Source: Chytridium lagenaria (lineage: Eukaryota; Chytridiomycota; Chytridiomycetes; Chytridiales; Chytridiaceae). Taken from it: a stretch of DNA of 37,063 nucleotides. Below the pieces are notes generated by a model. It was not told the DNA's origin, did no database searches, and was given only the letters and a program-made list of their open reading frames with translations. The position numbers and the translations under genes are program-made. This document shows positions 12,701 through 22,663 of the stretch, piece by piece (position 1 is the first letter of the stretch; each line of letters begins with the position of its first letter). The DNA is taken from NCBI GenBank assembly GCA_025449115.1, contig JAHLKC010000226.1, positions 1 to 37,063 on the forward strand, in the 5' to 3' direction.

Positions 12701-14447
12701 GGGTGGGGATGGTATGAAGGTAGATAGTTTTATATTTACTCATATACGTGATTTAGTTTCGCGGTCATGCTTATCTGTTTGGCAAATTCTACTCCACCGT
12801 CCTCTTTCTAACTTCTTTTGTAACTTTTCATAGGGTCTCTCGGGTGGAGAAAAACGACGCCTTTCCATCGGTTTAGCTTTATTGACAAATCCGGTGGTTC
12901 TCGTCCTTGATGAACCAACATCGGTAAGCTACCCAAAAACAACCCCTTTCCTTTCGATACTTATACTTCAATTCCCAGGGTCTCGATTCCGCAACAGCCA
13001 GCAACCTCATCCACCATCTGAAACATCTCGCATCCTCCCAAAACAGAACCATCGTCTGCACTCTCATCAACCACGTGCAGATTTATTGCCCTTATTCGAC
13101 TCCATCCTCTTAATGTCTCGGGTGGTCGTCTCGTCTTTCAAGGTTCCAGCACAGAGATGATGTGCCACTTTGAGGATCTCGGATACAAGATTCCCGCATT
13201 GACGAATCCTGCGGATTTCGCTTTAGACATTGCATCGATTGACTTGACGGACGCGGACAGAGAGAAAACGTCACGAGATCGAGTGGATGAGATGGTGGAT
13301 GCTTGGACGGCTAAAATCCCGATTCAAGTCGAGTTTATTGCAAACACCACCTATACGGCACCACCCGTAAAACGATCACCTTCATTTTTCACCAGTCTCT
13401 TCATCCTCACCAAGCGTATCTTCCTAAACGCCTTTCGTCAACGCATCCACCTCCTCAACCGTCTCATCCAAACATTCTTATTCGCCATCTGCCTGACAGT
13501 TTTTTTCACACCTCTCCCCAACGACGATCCTACGGCAGTTGTTACAGCTCGAATTGGATTGTTCTCGTTAACGAATTCTCATGATCTTTATGGGAATGTT
13601 TCCCTGTGTGGCCATGTTTCCTGGAGAGATTGAGGCTGTGAGGGTGGAGAGGATGGATGCTGGGAAGAGGACGGTCTCAGTTGAAGCGTTTACACTTGCG
13701 TACAGTTTGGTTGGGTTGCCGTTTGGTATGTTACTTTAATCTTTTTCACCAGTTTCCATAATCCTTCTATCTTTATGGACTTTTTGTTCAACTTCCACTT
13801 TACCACGCTTTGTGCCTCAATTCCACTGGCTTTTTCAGTTTTTTATTTAGATGTGTTTCTGCCATCGCGTTTGCCGTTCTTTCACGTTTCCCCATCGGTC
13901 TGCGCGGCAACCTTTTCGTGAACGCTTTCCTCGTGTTCTCCATGATCAGCGCCGGAGAAAGTATAGGAATGATCCTATGCTCCATCGTAAGAAAATTTCA
14001 TTCAATACCCGCAAAGCTCTCCGCTGACCAACACCATTTTCAGGTTTCTCGGCGTCCCGGCTTCTCTGTTCAAATGATCAGCACCGTCATCAGTCTCATG
14101 ACGATCATGGGAGGTTTCTACAGGTAAGCCCTCAACATCAAACGTCCACTAACGTAAATACAGTACCTCGATGCCGAGACCTCTCGTTCTTCTCAACAAC
14201 GTATCGCTTCTCTCGTACGTTTCTCGCGTTCAAGCCTATATCGAATTCAAGGGTTACAAGATCAATTGTTTAGAGTCGATTGTTGAAAGCATGGGGACTG
14301 GCAGTGGTGTTCGGGAGAAGACGCGCTGAGGACACTTGGTTTGATGTATCGTGGGAAAAGGGGTTTAGGAATCCACTTGTGGGATGTATTGTAGCGGTGT
14401 TGGCGTATCGGTTTCTTGCGTATTTGGTGTTGAAAGTGAAATTGTGA
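9739..14447 (+). CDS. Full-size ABCG transporter, YOL075c-like, frame-broken
   Basis: Two White-type half transporters in one polypeptide (NBD1-TMD1-NBD2-TMD2), the layout of yeast YOL075c rather than the PDR type. NBD1: Walker A GPSGSGKTT, ISGGERRR, Walker B LLLDEPTTGLD. NBD2: GSSGSGKST, LSGGEKRRLS, VLVLDEPTSGLDSAT. TMD1 includes FDRARAD before its middle helices. The last helix PLVGCIVAVLAYRFLAYLVL ends at the TGA 14445-14447. Introns that keep phase: 9928-10006, 10053-10127, 10252-10314, 10493-10615, 11243-11301, 11396-11440, 11660-11722, 11788-11849, 12720-12833, 12924-12978, 13987-14043, 14124-14163; one from 13726 to about 13838 has an uncertain acceptor. Frame breaks appear near 10240, 10965, 11480, 12370, 13065, 13120, 13578, 13840 and 14325. 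Substrate is unknown; relatives move lipids, sterols or drugs. Confidence 0.9.
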
Positions 14448-15492
14448 TGTTTGGAATTAGATTTTATATCCATTTTTGATTGAGAATATGCTCAAATATC
14501 TAATAAAGCTTTTTGTACTGAATATTGTGCTTCTTTTGACTTGCTTCTTCTCTCACGCACACTCTGAACAGAAAGCGATGTGAACAGAGTCATGCCAAAA
14601 AAACCACGTCAACGCGACACGGAAAATAGACGTGTTAATGGCAGTGACGTATGAATACACGTGTTTCATAATTTAAGGGGAAGAGTCAATTTACACATTT
14701 TATGCAAGACGGCAGAGTTTTCCCTTATCAGTGTAACAGCCGTACGACAGTGTAAGACGAGCACGAGAGAAGAAAAGAGAAGAAAAGAGAAAGAGAAGGA
14801 GAAGAGGACAAATTGGGCTTTCAAAAAGTCGTTAAAAAGACACGTTTTATGTTTTAGCACTTTTTTTATTTTGCTCAATTAAAGAGAAAAAAGAAAGACC
14901 GAGATACGACCAAATATTACAAAAAAGACAAGAAAAGAAGGGCATTCAAGAAAGACAATCACTTGTAGATGCCGTCTTTCAAATCCACTACTACACACAC
15001 ACACACAAAATGGGCCGTCATCATAAACTTTGAAAAGAGAAAATAAGCTGTACTAAATGATTCTTCATGGGTCCTTGCTTAAAGGCGTCCCCGTAAGTAG
15101 GAAAACACACAGTGAAGAGATTGAGACAGGGAATTGTAGACCAATTCAAAGAGATAGAAACGGGTTGACATCAAATGAGTGATAAGAATAGCAGAAAAGA
15201 GAGAATCATGCCGAGAACGAAGAAAGAAAGAAAAACAACATCATAAAGCAACGCCCAACAAACTCGGTTTTGGATAAAGGACACAGAAAAAAGAGAAGGA
15301 TCAGGTTGGGTGAGGTTTTAAAACGTTGGTTAACAAGAAAGGGTAAATGTGGACGGAAAATATGGATTGATGGAATCGTCTATATCGGAAATGGGTGTAC
15401 GGGAAAGGGAAAAAAACGAACAAGGGAAACGACCGAGAACGAAAGAGGGAACACAACGCTCAGGTAGTTTCCTCCATTATAGGAATCCACAT
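14448..15492. other. A/G-rich intergenic region with an (AC)n microsatellite
   Basis: Downstream of the ABCG gene and downstream of the secreted-protein gene on the opposite strand, so both genes end here. The sequence is rich in GAAAAGA-type purine runs. An (AC)n tract covers about 14992-15007. No frame shows recognisable protein content. Confidence 0.6.
14502..14507 (+). terminator. Poly(A) signal of the ABCG gene
   Basis: AATAAA, 54 bp after the stop codon, followed by a T-rich stretch. Fits a 3'-end processing signal for the ABCG transcript. Confidence 0.5.
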
Positions 15493-16053
15493 TTAAAGGA
15501 AAAGAGCAGCGACACCGGCAGCGGCGGCGACAAAGGCAGAGGCCTTGATGGGGAGGCACCAGACTGGACAATGTTGGTGAGGACGGGGGCCTTGGTGGTG
15601 GCGGGGACGTAAGCCTTGGGGGTAGCGGTGGCAGTGGGGTAGGCTTGACGGGGCAGCAGAGAGGTGGGCTCACCTCGCACTCGGGAGTGTAAGCAGGGGT
15701 GGACTTGACGAGGGGCAGCGGTGGACTTGAGGAGGGGGGGGGAGCAACATTGTAGTCCTTGACGGCGGGACGGTGGTGACGGGGGCAGCTTGGAGGTGGT
15801 GACGACCTTGGGACACCGTAGTCCTTCTTGTCATCGTCCTTGTCCTCAACGGGTATCCCTTGCGGGGACGGTGGCGGTGGAGGTGACAACGGGGGCGACA
15901 GAGGCGGTGGAGGCACCGGCAACCGTAGTCCTTTGCCGCGGTGGCGGTCACAACGGGGCAGCGGAGGAAGTAACAGACTTGGGGAGCTCACCCCGTAGTA
16001 TTGAGCCATGGCGGAGGCGCAAAGGCAACGATGATAGCAGCGATCTTGACCAT
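15493..16053 (-). CDS. Secreted Ala/Pro/Thr-rich protein with GPI-like tail, frame-broken
   Basis: Begins MVKIAAIIVAFA and, with one base restored near 16016, continues ASAMAQ, a signal peptide with an AxA-Q cleavage site. The body is rich in Pro, Ala, Thr and Val and carries a recurring KDY motif: AAKDYG, DDKKDYG and VKDYN. The C-terminus, read in another frame, is IKASAFVAAAAGVAALFL followed by TAA at 15493-15495, a hydrophobic tail like those of GPI-anchored fungal surface proteins. Several frame changes are needed in 560 bp, helped by long C and CCA runs. A TATA box lies 93 bp upstream. Probable wall or surface protein; function unknown. Confidence is in a secreted protein, not in any precise sequence. 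Confidence 0.62.
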
Positions 16054-16145
16054 TTTGATAGATGAGAGAGGTAGTCTAAAGTCTAAGAAATCTAGAGGTT
16101 TTTTTTGAGAGTGTTGGGTGAGGGAGGAAAGAGAGGTCGGCCTCC

Positions 16146-16153
16146 TTCTTATA
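16146..16153 (-). promoter_or_regulatory. TATA box of the secreted-protein gene
   Basis: On the minus strand this reads TATAAGAA, about 93 bp upstream of the ATG at 16053, in a position suited to a core promoter. Confidence 0.5.
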
Positions 16154-17514
16154 CTCTGGACTCTAGAATTGTATAGAAGTAAAATTTTAGCTTTTTTTGA
16201 CTCTTTTTTTTTTTTATAATTATTTTTTGACTCTTTTTAATTTATTTTTTCACTTTTTTTTAGGATAATAGTCACATCTTTGGACAAAAAAAGCAAACTT
16301 TATAATTAAAATATATTGATGAGTGTTACACAATGTTATATCTCGTGCAAGTTGTGTGACACTGTTGTATTTATGAATAAATTGAATAATTAAATTATTA
16401 TTAATGCAGCCAAGAAGGGACTCTATTAGATAAATAGAAAAGACACAAGCACCACAAATCACTATTATATTAATCCATCCATATAGGGTCAGGACCATAT
16501 ACGACCCTATATACTCGATTGCGTCTTGTCCTCGCCATCTCATTAGAATCATTACGAAAAAAAGACTACGACGGCTATCCCATACGCTATGGAGTAAGAC
16601 ATGACTCTAGAGTCTAGAGTATCCGTCATTGGTATCATCCATCATGCTTTATATTGTAAAAACCACGATGTATGCGCCAACGTGTAATGAAAGAGTGGTT
16701 TCGTATACAAAGTTGAGTGACATTGGATTATTGTGTCAACAAAGATAGAGAGCGCTTGTGTGTGCAAAAAGGTAATTAAAACCAGCTAAGTCCTCCTTAT
16801 TTATGTATGCGCTGTCCCCTTTATAGCTGCTGTGCTTCACTGCTGTATGTTGTATTTTTTTATGTTGCATGTTTTTATTCATTAAAGATTTCTTTGTAAA
16901 TATGTACACAATGTTTTTTCCTGCAATTTCCTTCTCCATACACCGCTTTTGATGGTCTCCATTCGTGTTTGCTCTTGACAGCAACGTATATCTATGTGCA
17001 AAAAACTGCGTTTGCGTAGATATACACCAACCGTTGAACCCTGTTGATAGTAAGGGCGTATACGACTTTCATGGGATATTTGCTTTCGCCTTCACGTATA
17101 AGATAATGAGGTCGATGTCGAATTCTGTGGAATAAAAACATGTTTTGTCCCATCATGGTCTCCGCCTCCATAACATTCCAATGGAACTGTAGTCGTTGTC
17201 CATTGCTTAGTCGTGCAGGAGGGTCAAGAAGGTGAAAATTTCCGAAGCTTCAAAGGAATTCACGAATTCCGGTTGATGCAGTCCGTTTGAGTCTTTGAAG
17301 ACAATAATGACTAAATAATTAATACGGAAACGGTATTTGGTTGAAGTCATTTATTCCGTTCTTGGTTTGTAATTGTCAAAATCACATTAGCAAATGTTTG
17401 ACATCCCCATCCTCAATCACGACAAAAGCCCAAGTAGATAAAACGGTGTAGATAAAATGCTCGGAGATAATGTATTGATAAAAATGTAATAACGAAGAAG
17501 AAAAGAAAAAGTAA
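16154..17514. other. AT-rich intergenic region, no supported gene
   Basis: Strongly AT-rich with poly(T) runs near 16190-16265. A minus-strand open frame at 16250-16552 (100 codons) has no recognisable motif and sits in low-complexity sequence, so it is not called. Nested palindromes built from CTCTAGAG occur at about 16603-16620. The stretch separates the 5' side of the secreted-protein gene from the 3' end of the Rho gene. Confidence 0.5.
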
Positions 17515-18461
17515 TTACAAAAGCTGACATTGCTTTCTCCGTAAATGAACCACCGCTTTCGGTATCAACGAAGCTCTCGCTGCCGACGTAAACACCTCCC
17601 GAATCCCAACATTCTCTAACGCGCTGCACTCAACGTAATGAAACGCACCAATCTCTTTGCCATTCTCCGACCCTAATCAGTAAAATAGGTTAAGGAAAAT
17701 GAAAAGGGGGAGATAATGACATAAAAAAAAAGGATTGATGGTGTAAAGAAACTAACCTCTGATGTTGTGACGATATTTTGGTTTTTCGCTTTCAATGTTT
17801 CAGCGACAATGTGATCGGTCCGAAGATCTATTTTGCAGGCTGCGAGGATGATGGGAGCATCGCGGCAGTAATGGATCACCTCGGAAATCCACTGAGAGAG
17901 TCGTAGAAGCAAAAGGAAAAAAAAAGGAAAGAATAAGCAGTGAACTGAACAACTGGGAAAAAAACATCCTGAGGAGAGAACAATCACAAGGGTCGCAAAT
18001 GAATAAAAGCAAACCGAGAAAAGGTATCGAACCCGCATACAACTGAACGCCGAAAAAAAGCCAGAAAAGAAAGAAAAATACGGAAATGATAGGAAATAAA
18101 AGTATACCTTCTCTTTAACGTTATGCAAAGAATCCGGAGAGTCAACAGAGAAGCAAATCACAATAACGTTCGAAATGGATAACAAAAAGGCCGAAGTCTG
18201 TCATACCCCTCCTGTCCGCAGTATCCCAGAGTGACATATCAACCGTCCGTCCATCTACGAATATGACAGACTCATAGTTTTCGAAAACTGTCGGTACGTA
18301 GATCTATACATGAAAGGTAAGTTTGATACTATGAAGGCATGACGAAAAAAATTGAAAGGTTGGATGATCCTCACCTCTGGAAACTTTCGGAATGAACGAT
18401 GAGGAGACATGTTTTACCGCAGGCACCATCTCCGACGACGACAGCTTTTCTTTTCACCCAT
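17515..18461 (-). CDS. Rho-family small GTPase, frame-broken
   Basis: Membrane-attached GTP switch of the Rho family (actin, polarity and wall signalling in fungi). Visible in order: MGEKKK start, P-loop [11 protein letters not shown], switch [11 protein letters not shown]3 [33 protein letters not shown]4 ACKIDLRTD, a Rho-insert-like stretch ending TTSEGRRMAK, G5 ECSAL, and C-terminal [13 protein letters not shown] is a CAAX box whose terminal Leu predicts geranylgeranylation, with basic residues before it. Length is near the usual 190-195 residues. Introns: 18304-18374, 17892-18107, 17673-17756. Single missing bases are needed near 18446, at the first exon junction, and near 18225, 18205 and 17655. 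The motifs between breaks are so well kept that recent decay or sequence error is likelier than old decay. Nearest type is Rho1/RhoA. Confidence 0.9.
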
Positions 18462-19017
18462 GATCGTTACTTAGGGTGGTAGATTCGATGGATGGAGTGG
18501 ATGGAGTGGATGAATGGAATGGAATGGATAAATAGATCGCTTGGAGAGGTGGACTGCAGTGGATTATCGTGTGGAGATGAGATGACGTTGGTGACGCTTG
18601 ATGGTGATGGTCAATGTTGTTGATGTGACGGTTGCTCGTTGACGTTGTTGTTGACCGTCTCGACTCCTTTTCTATGTATTACAAGCGTTTTGAAGTGCAA
18701 CTTTCACCACCGCTCGAGATATCGGTGATGATTTCAGTGAGAGGTTATCATTCGCAACACGGAAAAGCATCGGGAGATGCGAGGCTACATCGCAATGCTA
18801 GCGATTTTGACACAAGGCGTTTTGATGGGATTTTAGAACATGGTTTATAGGAGTACCAACAGTAGCATTGACGACCTCACAGTACATCATGGTTGACTTG
18901 TTGAATGGCGTAACGAGAATGACCATACCACAACCATTTTATGCGTCTTAACGCCATTACAATCTAAATGTACGATACACCATCATCCGTCAGAGGATCT
19001 TTTTATAAACCCAAGAT
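18462..19017. other. Region 5' of Rho and 3' of the next minus gene
   Basis: Holds the probable Rho promoter. A short degenerate GGATGGAGT-type repeat lies at about 18488-18525. A plus-strand open frame at 18632-18850 has no recognisable content. No TATA box is evident. Confidence 0.45.
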
Positions 19018-21666
19018 TCACGCAACCGCCGCTCGAATCCCAAGCGCCTCTCCGTCCTCCCCCGCAATCCCCGGAAACCCCTTTCCAAAATTCCCCAACA
19101 CTTCCATCATTCCCTTTTTCACCACGGCCATCTCCCCTTCCCCTAAAGCCTTAACCCATCCCCACCAACCCTCAACCATCCCCACCCCTCAACCCTCACC
19201 AGCCCTCAACTCATCCCACCCTTCACCCCATCCCCACCCTCCCTCCTCCCCCTCGCCCACCTCATCACCCACTTCACCAACCTCTCTCTCGGCCGTCTCA
19301 AATTCCTCGCATGAAGGTACGCCAACGCCGCAACAAGAGAAGGAAGGAGCGTCCCCACAACAGACGGGAGAGCGCGAATCCAGCTTTCCAAGATATTAAT
19401 GACGAGTTCCGACGTTTCCTCGTGTGTGAGGGATGCAATGAGCGGGGGTAGAAGCGGGGTAGGATGGAGGGATGGAGGAAGGTGAGGCGTGACGATGGAT
19501 GTTGAGAGTGAGAGAGGATTTGAAGAATCGGGGTTGGGAGGTGATCGTATTGCATGGATTGATGCTACCAAAAAAAACGTTCAGCAAACAAAAGGATGGA
19601 ATGTAAACAAACCAATCTCGCAATCCCCATGATGACGCCGGTCCCCCACCATGTGTCCACGATGCGCGGTTGTCTATGGTTGTGGATGTGATGAACGTCC
19701 CAGTGGATATGGGGATGGGTTGAGGAAGCGCGGAGATGGAGGGATTGGGTGAGGAGATGGGTGGAGGAGGTTGTTGACCAGGTTGATGAGGAGGGGGGAG
19801 TGATTTCGAGGAGGGTGAGACGGGTGGCGTCGGGAGGGAGGTGAGGGCGCGGATGAAGGGGGTGTTGAGGGAGGGGTGGGTTTGGAGGGATGGGGAGAGG
19901 AGGAGGAGAGCTGGAGGGAGGGAGGGGTTAGTTGTTAAATAATTGAAGCGAGGAGAGGGAGTTAGTTGGGGTAAGAAAATGAAAAGTCAGGTGGGAAGGG
20001 AGGGGTGTGAGTTGGGTTGAGAAAATGAAAGCCGGGGAGATGGGGGTGATGACGGTATGGAGATACGAAGAAGTGGATGAGAAGGGCTGTTTTTTATATA
20101 TAAAAAAAGGGACGAAACGGATAGAGGAGATGGAACAGAGGGGGGAGGGGATTGAAAAGGGATTTTTATGATTACCGCATCGCAATGTATCCTCATGACG
20201 CGTCCAAGCACAAGTGCAGTCGCCTCACACGCAATCTTAGCCAACGGGTGATCCATTTTCATGATTCTCAAAGCCGACGTCAAGAACCTCGCATAAGCCT
20301 TTTGTAGCGCCACAGGACAAGCCGGATTCAAAACAACGCTCAAATACCCTTTCCCCTTTGTATCCAATAGATCCTCGCAACGCCTTCCGGGATCATCCCA
20401 ACGGCAGACGACTGTGACTCTGGTGTTGAGGGTGGAGATGAGGGGGTGTTGGTGAGGGTTTGATTGTAGTGGGACAGAGCGTGGAGAGGAGATGGAGGGA
20501 GGAGGTGACTTCGAGATGGAGGAAGGGTTGAGAGGAGGTGGTTGGAGATGGCGAGACGACGGTGGGTGTTGATGATGGTGAGACATTCGGATAGGATGAG
20601 GGTGGTGTATTGAGATTTGAGTGGGAGTGGGAGGGGTTTATTGGGGATGATGATAGACGCGCCCTGTTGATCGACACCGTCCCCAGTGTACTCGATGAAG
20701 GCGATATCTTCCAAAGCTGCGAGGAGAAGAATGAAAGGGTTGGATTGATCGTTTGAATGGGTATTTTGATTGTGGGGGAGATGGGGATGAGTTGATGATG
20801 GATTTGATGGAGAGGAGGATACGGACACGGTCGGAATCGCCTTGGGATGTGCCGAGGAAGGAGCGGAGGATGTGAGCAATGTCGATGATGCGGTCGAGAG
20901 ATGTGGTGGTGATTTGGGAGAGGAGGAGGGGGTAGTCTTTTGATGCGGAGAAACGGGAAAGGTTTCTTTGGAGAAGATTTTGTTCATGAGGTTCCCATGT
21001 GTTTGAGGATGATTGTGACGGCTGTTTGCGAAAGGTATGTTAGTTTGTAAATATGGAGCGTTGGGGGTGAGAGAAAGGTGTGGTGGTTTGCAATATGAGG
21101 TATTTGTGGATGGGGGAAAAGGATGTTAGTTTGTAATGTGGGGTGTTGGAGGGGTGGGGGAAGGTATGGTGATTTGGGGTGTTGGAAGAAAAAGGGAAGT
21201 CAATTTGTGGGACGGTGTGTTGGGGAGACGCGTTACCGTTAAATATCTTGCTTTGGGCGGAAAAGTTTGAGATGCAGGGAAGGAGAGTTTCAAAAAGGAC
21301 GTGGAAATCCGAGGGTGGACTATGATGGAGTATGGCGGTGAGTTCACGGTCTTTAGAGGTAAGGAGATCGGGAAGGTTGGACAAATCTTCTTCTGAGAGG
21401 GAGTCTAGACGCCAAGCGAGTTTTTCGCGACAAACCATGGAAGCGAATGATGAACGACTGAATGACATTTGTTGATCTGTGATACCGAATAACGAGCAGA
21501 TGACTTTCAGGATAGCCACCTTTTAAAGTTTTTGTCAGTAAAGTGTAGATAAAGGTGGTAAGGAATGTTATTTTACTTTTCCCATGTGTTCCTCAAAATC
21601 TTTGGATTGATCTGTGGGCGTTGATGATGTTTGAAGCATTTGAGCGGCGACTTTTGGGTTCGCCAT
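19018..21666 (-). CDS. Large helical protein of unknown function, frame-broken
   Basis: Start ATG 21666 (MANPKVAAQML), 62 bp after the stop of the upstream CH-domain gene. A first intron lies at about 21520-21576. A clean exon then includes VICSLFGITDQQMSFSRSS and SDFHVLFETLLPCISNFSAQ. A second intron (21022-21236) carries tandem-like repeats. Further segments in changing frames are leucine-rich and helical: SLDRIIDIAHILRSFLG, ALEDIAFIEYTGDGVDQQG, YLSVVLNPACPVALQKAYAR, KIACEATALVLGRVMRIHCD, RIVDTWWGTGVIMGIARL, LPSVVGTLLPSLVAALAYL. The end reads EMAVVKKGMMEVLGNFGKG to a TGA at 19018-19020. I do not recognise the family; a HEAT/ARM-type solenoid is possible. At least four frame changes are needed and internal introns (one around 20000-20170) are uncertain. 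The extent is inferred from strand and composition. Confidence 0.5.
21037..21180. repeat. Imperfect 87-bp duplication inside an intron
   Basis: Two related segments start TGTTAGTTTGTAA at about 21037 and 21124, each followed by a G-rich GTTGG-containing stretch. They fall within the 21022-21236 intron of the unknown minus-strand gene, and a weaker third copy of the GTTGG part follows at about 21179. Confidence 0.6.
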
Positions 21667-21728
21667 CGTGATGGTTTCTTTTGGATCTTTGGATGAAATG
21701 GGTTGTTGTTTTGTTGTCTGTTGGATGC

Positions 21729-22421
21729 TTATTGATCGTTTACTTGGAGTACGGTTATGTTGCCTGACGTGGGTTGATACAGGACTTCTGTATCCAAGTC
21801 TTCCGTACTAGCGTCAGTTTGAGAAATAGTTGTATCGATTAAAACTCCAACATTCTCTGCAACTTTTTGCGATGGTTGCTTTAATGACATTTTTGATGGT
21901 GGAGTGTTGATGAGCCATTCCGTTGGATCGTTCATCTCAGCGTGACTCTGTTTCTGGTCATTCTTGTGTCGAGCGTTCCCTCCTTTCCTGTTTTTTTGTC
22001 ACGTTAACACATTAAAATGATGGGAAAACACAATATACCTTGTAACATGATTATGAATATGCTAAGAACAAGCGCCCCCGCATCATTCCTGAGCGCCGCC
22101 ACATCTGCCGCATAGTCTCTAGGAACAGGGATCCCAAGTTTCACGAAAACTCGTTCAAGAAGATCCCAGTTGTTTTTCTTTGCAGAGGCCCTGTGCCTGT
22201 GTCGTAGGCGTGCATTTGAACAGTGTCAGAGTAGTACCTTGATAGGATCTCTGCGATGAGGAAGCCATTTGCGAGATCTCTGTTTGGCGAGGGGGTTGAG
22301 GTAAATAAATAGTGTTTGATGTTGTTTTGGGTATACCTTTTTGAGTTTTTTATGGAGTAGCTGAGGTTGAGGCCTTGAACCCATTGAGCACCTCCCGTGA
22401 GCCGATGAGATGGTTCGACAT
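21729..22421 (-). CDS. SPATA4/SPEF1-like calponin-homology protein
   Basis: Start ATG 22421. The protein reads [12 protein letters not shown], then, after a one-base loss near 22383, [41 protein letters not shown] and [20 protein letters not shown]. This is the CH-like domain of SPATA4 and SPEF1/CLAMP, microtubule-binding proteins of cilia and flagella (established for those families). The order REVL..W.Q.L.LSY..+[11 protein letters not shown] and the later NW..L fit closely. Introns: 22280-22336 (in phase) and 21988-22038. More one-base losses lie near 22210 and just after the second intron. The low-complexity tail ([14 protein letters not shown] to [10 protein letters not shown]) ends at the TGA 21729-21731. 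The gene implies a flagellated stage. The domain call is strong; gene integrity is uncertain. Confidence 0.85.
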
Positions 22422-22663
22422 TTTTGGAATCTGTTGTGTTTGTGTTGGAATTGTCAGTTCCGTATAATTGTCAGTTCGGTATAAGTAAAATGGACACTAT
22501 GAATCGTAAATAATATTTAATAGGGTACGTTTTAAGTATCATGACTAAATATGAAAAGATACGTGTCAACACAATCATTACTCGGAAAAAAATAATCAAA
22601 AACGAGAACAACGAAAGCTGTTAAAAAGGCTACGTCGCTACTATATTCTATATAAAAGTACAA
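22422..22663. other. Short intergenic spacer
   Basis: Lies between the stop of the VWA gene and the start of the CH-domain gene, both on the minus strand. A doubled ATTGTCAGTTC(C/G)GTATAA element occurs at about 22449-22485. No gene is seen. Confidence 0.5.

Noticed and set aside
15800..15850. A FLAG-like acidic DKDDDK stretch in the secreted protein
   Set aside because: It is part of a natural acidic segment before KDYG and differs from the engineered tag; there is no sign of vector sequence.
16250..16552. 100-codon minus-strand open frame
   Set aside because: It lies in AT-rich low-complexity DNA, has no motif and no promoter, and looks like chance.
18968..19399. 143-codon plus-strand Ser/Pro-rich open frame
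   Set aside because: It is the antisense of the minus-strand unknown gene, whose leucine- and glycine-rich coding produces Pro/Ser-rich antisense frames.
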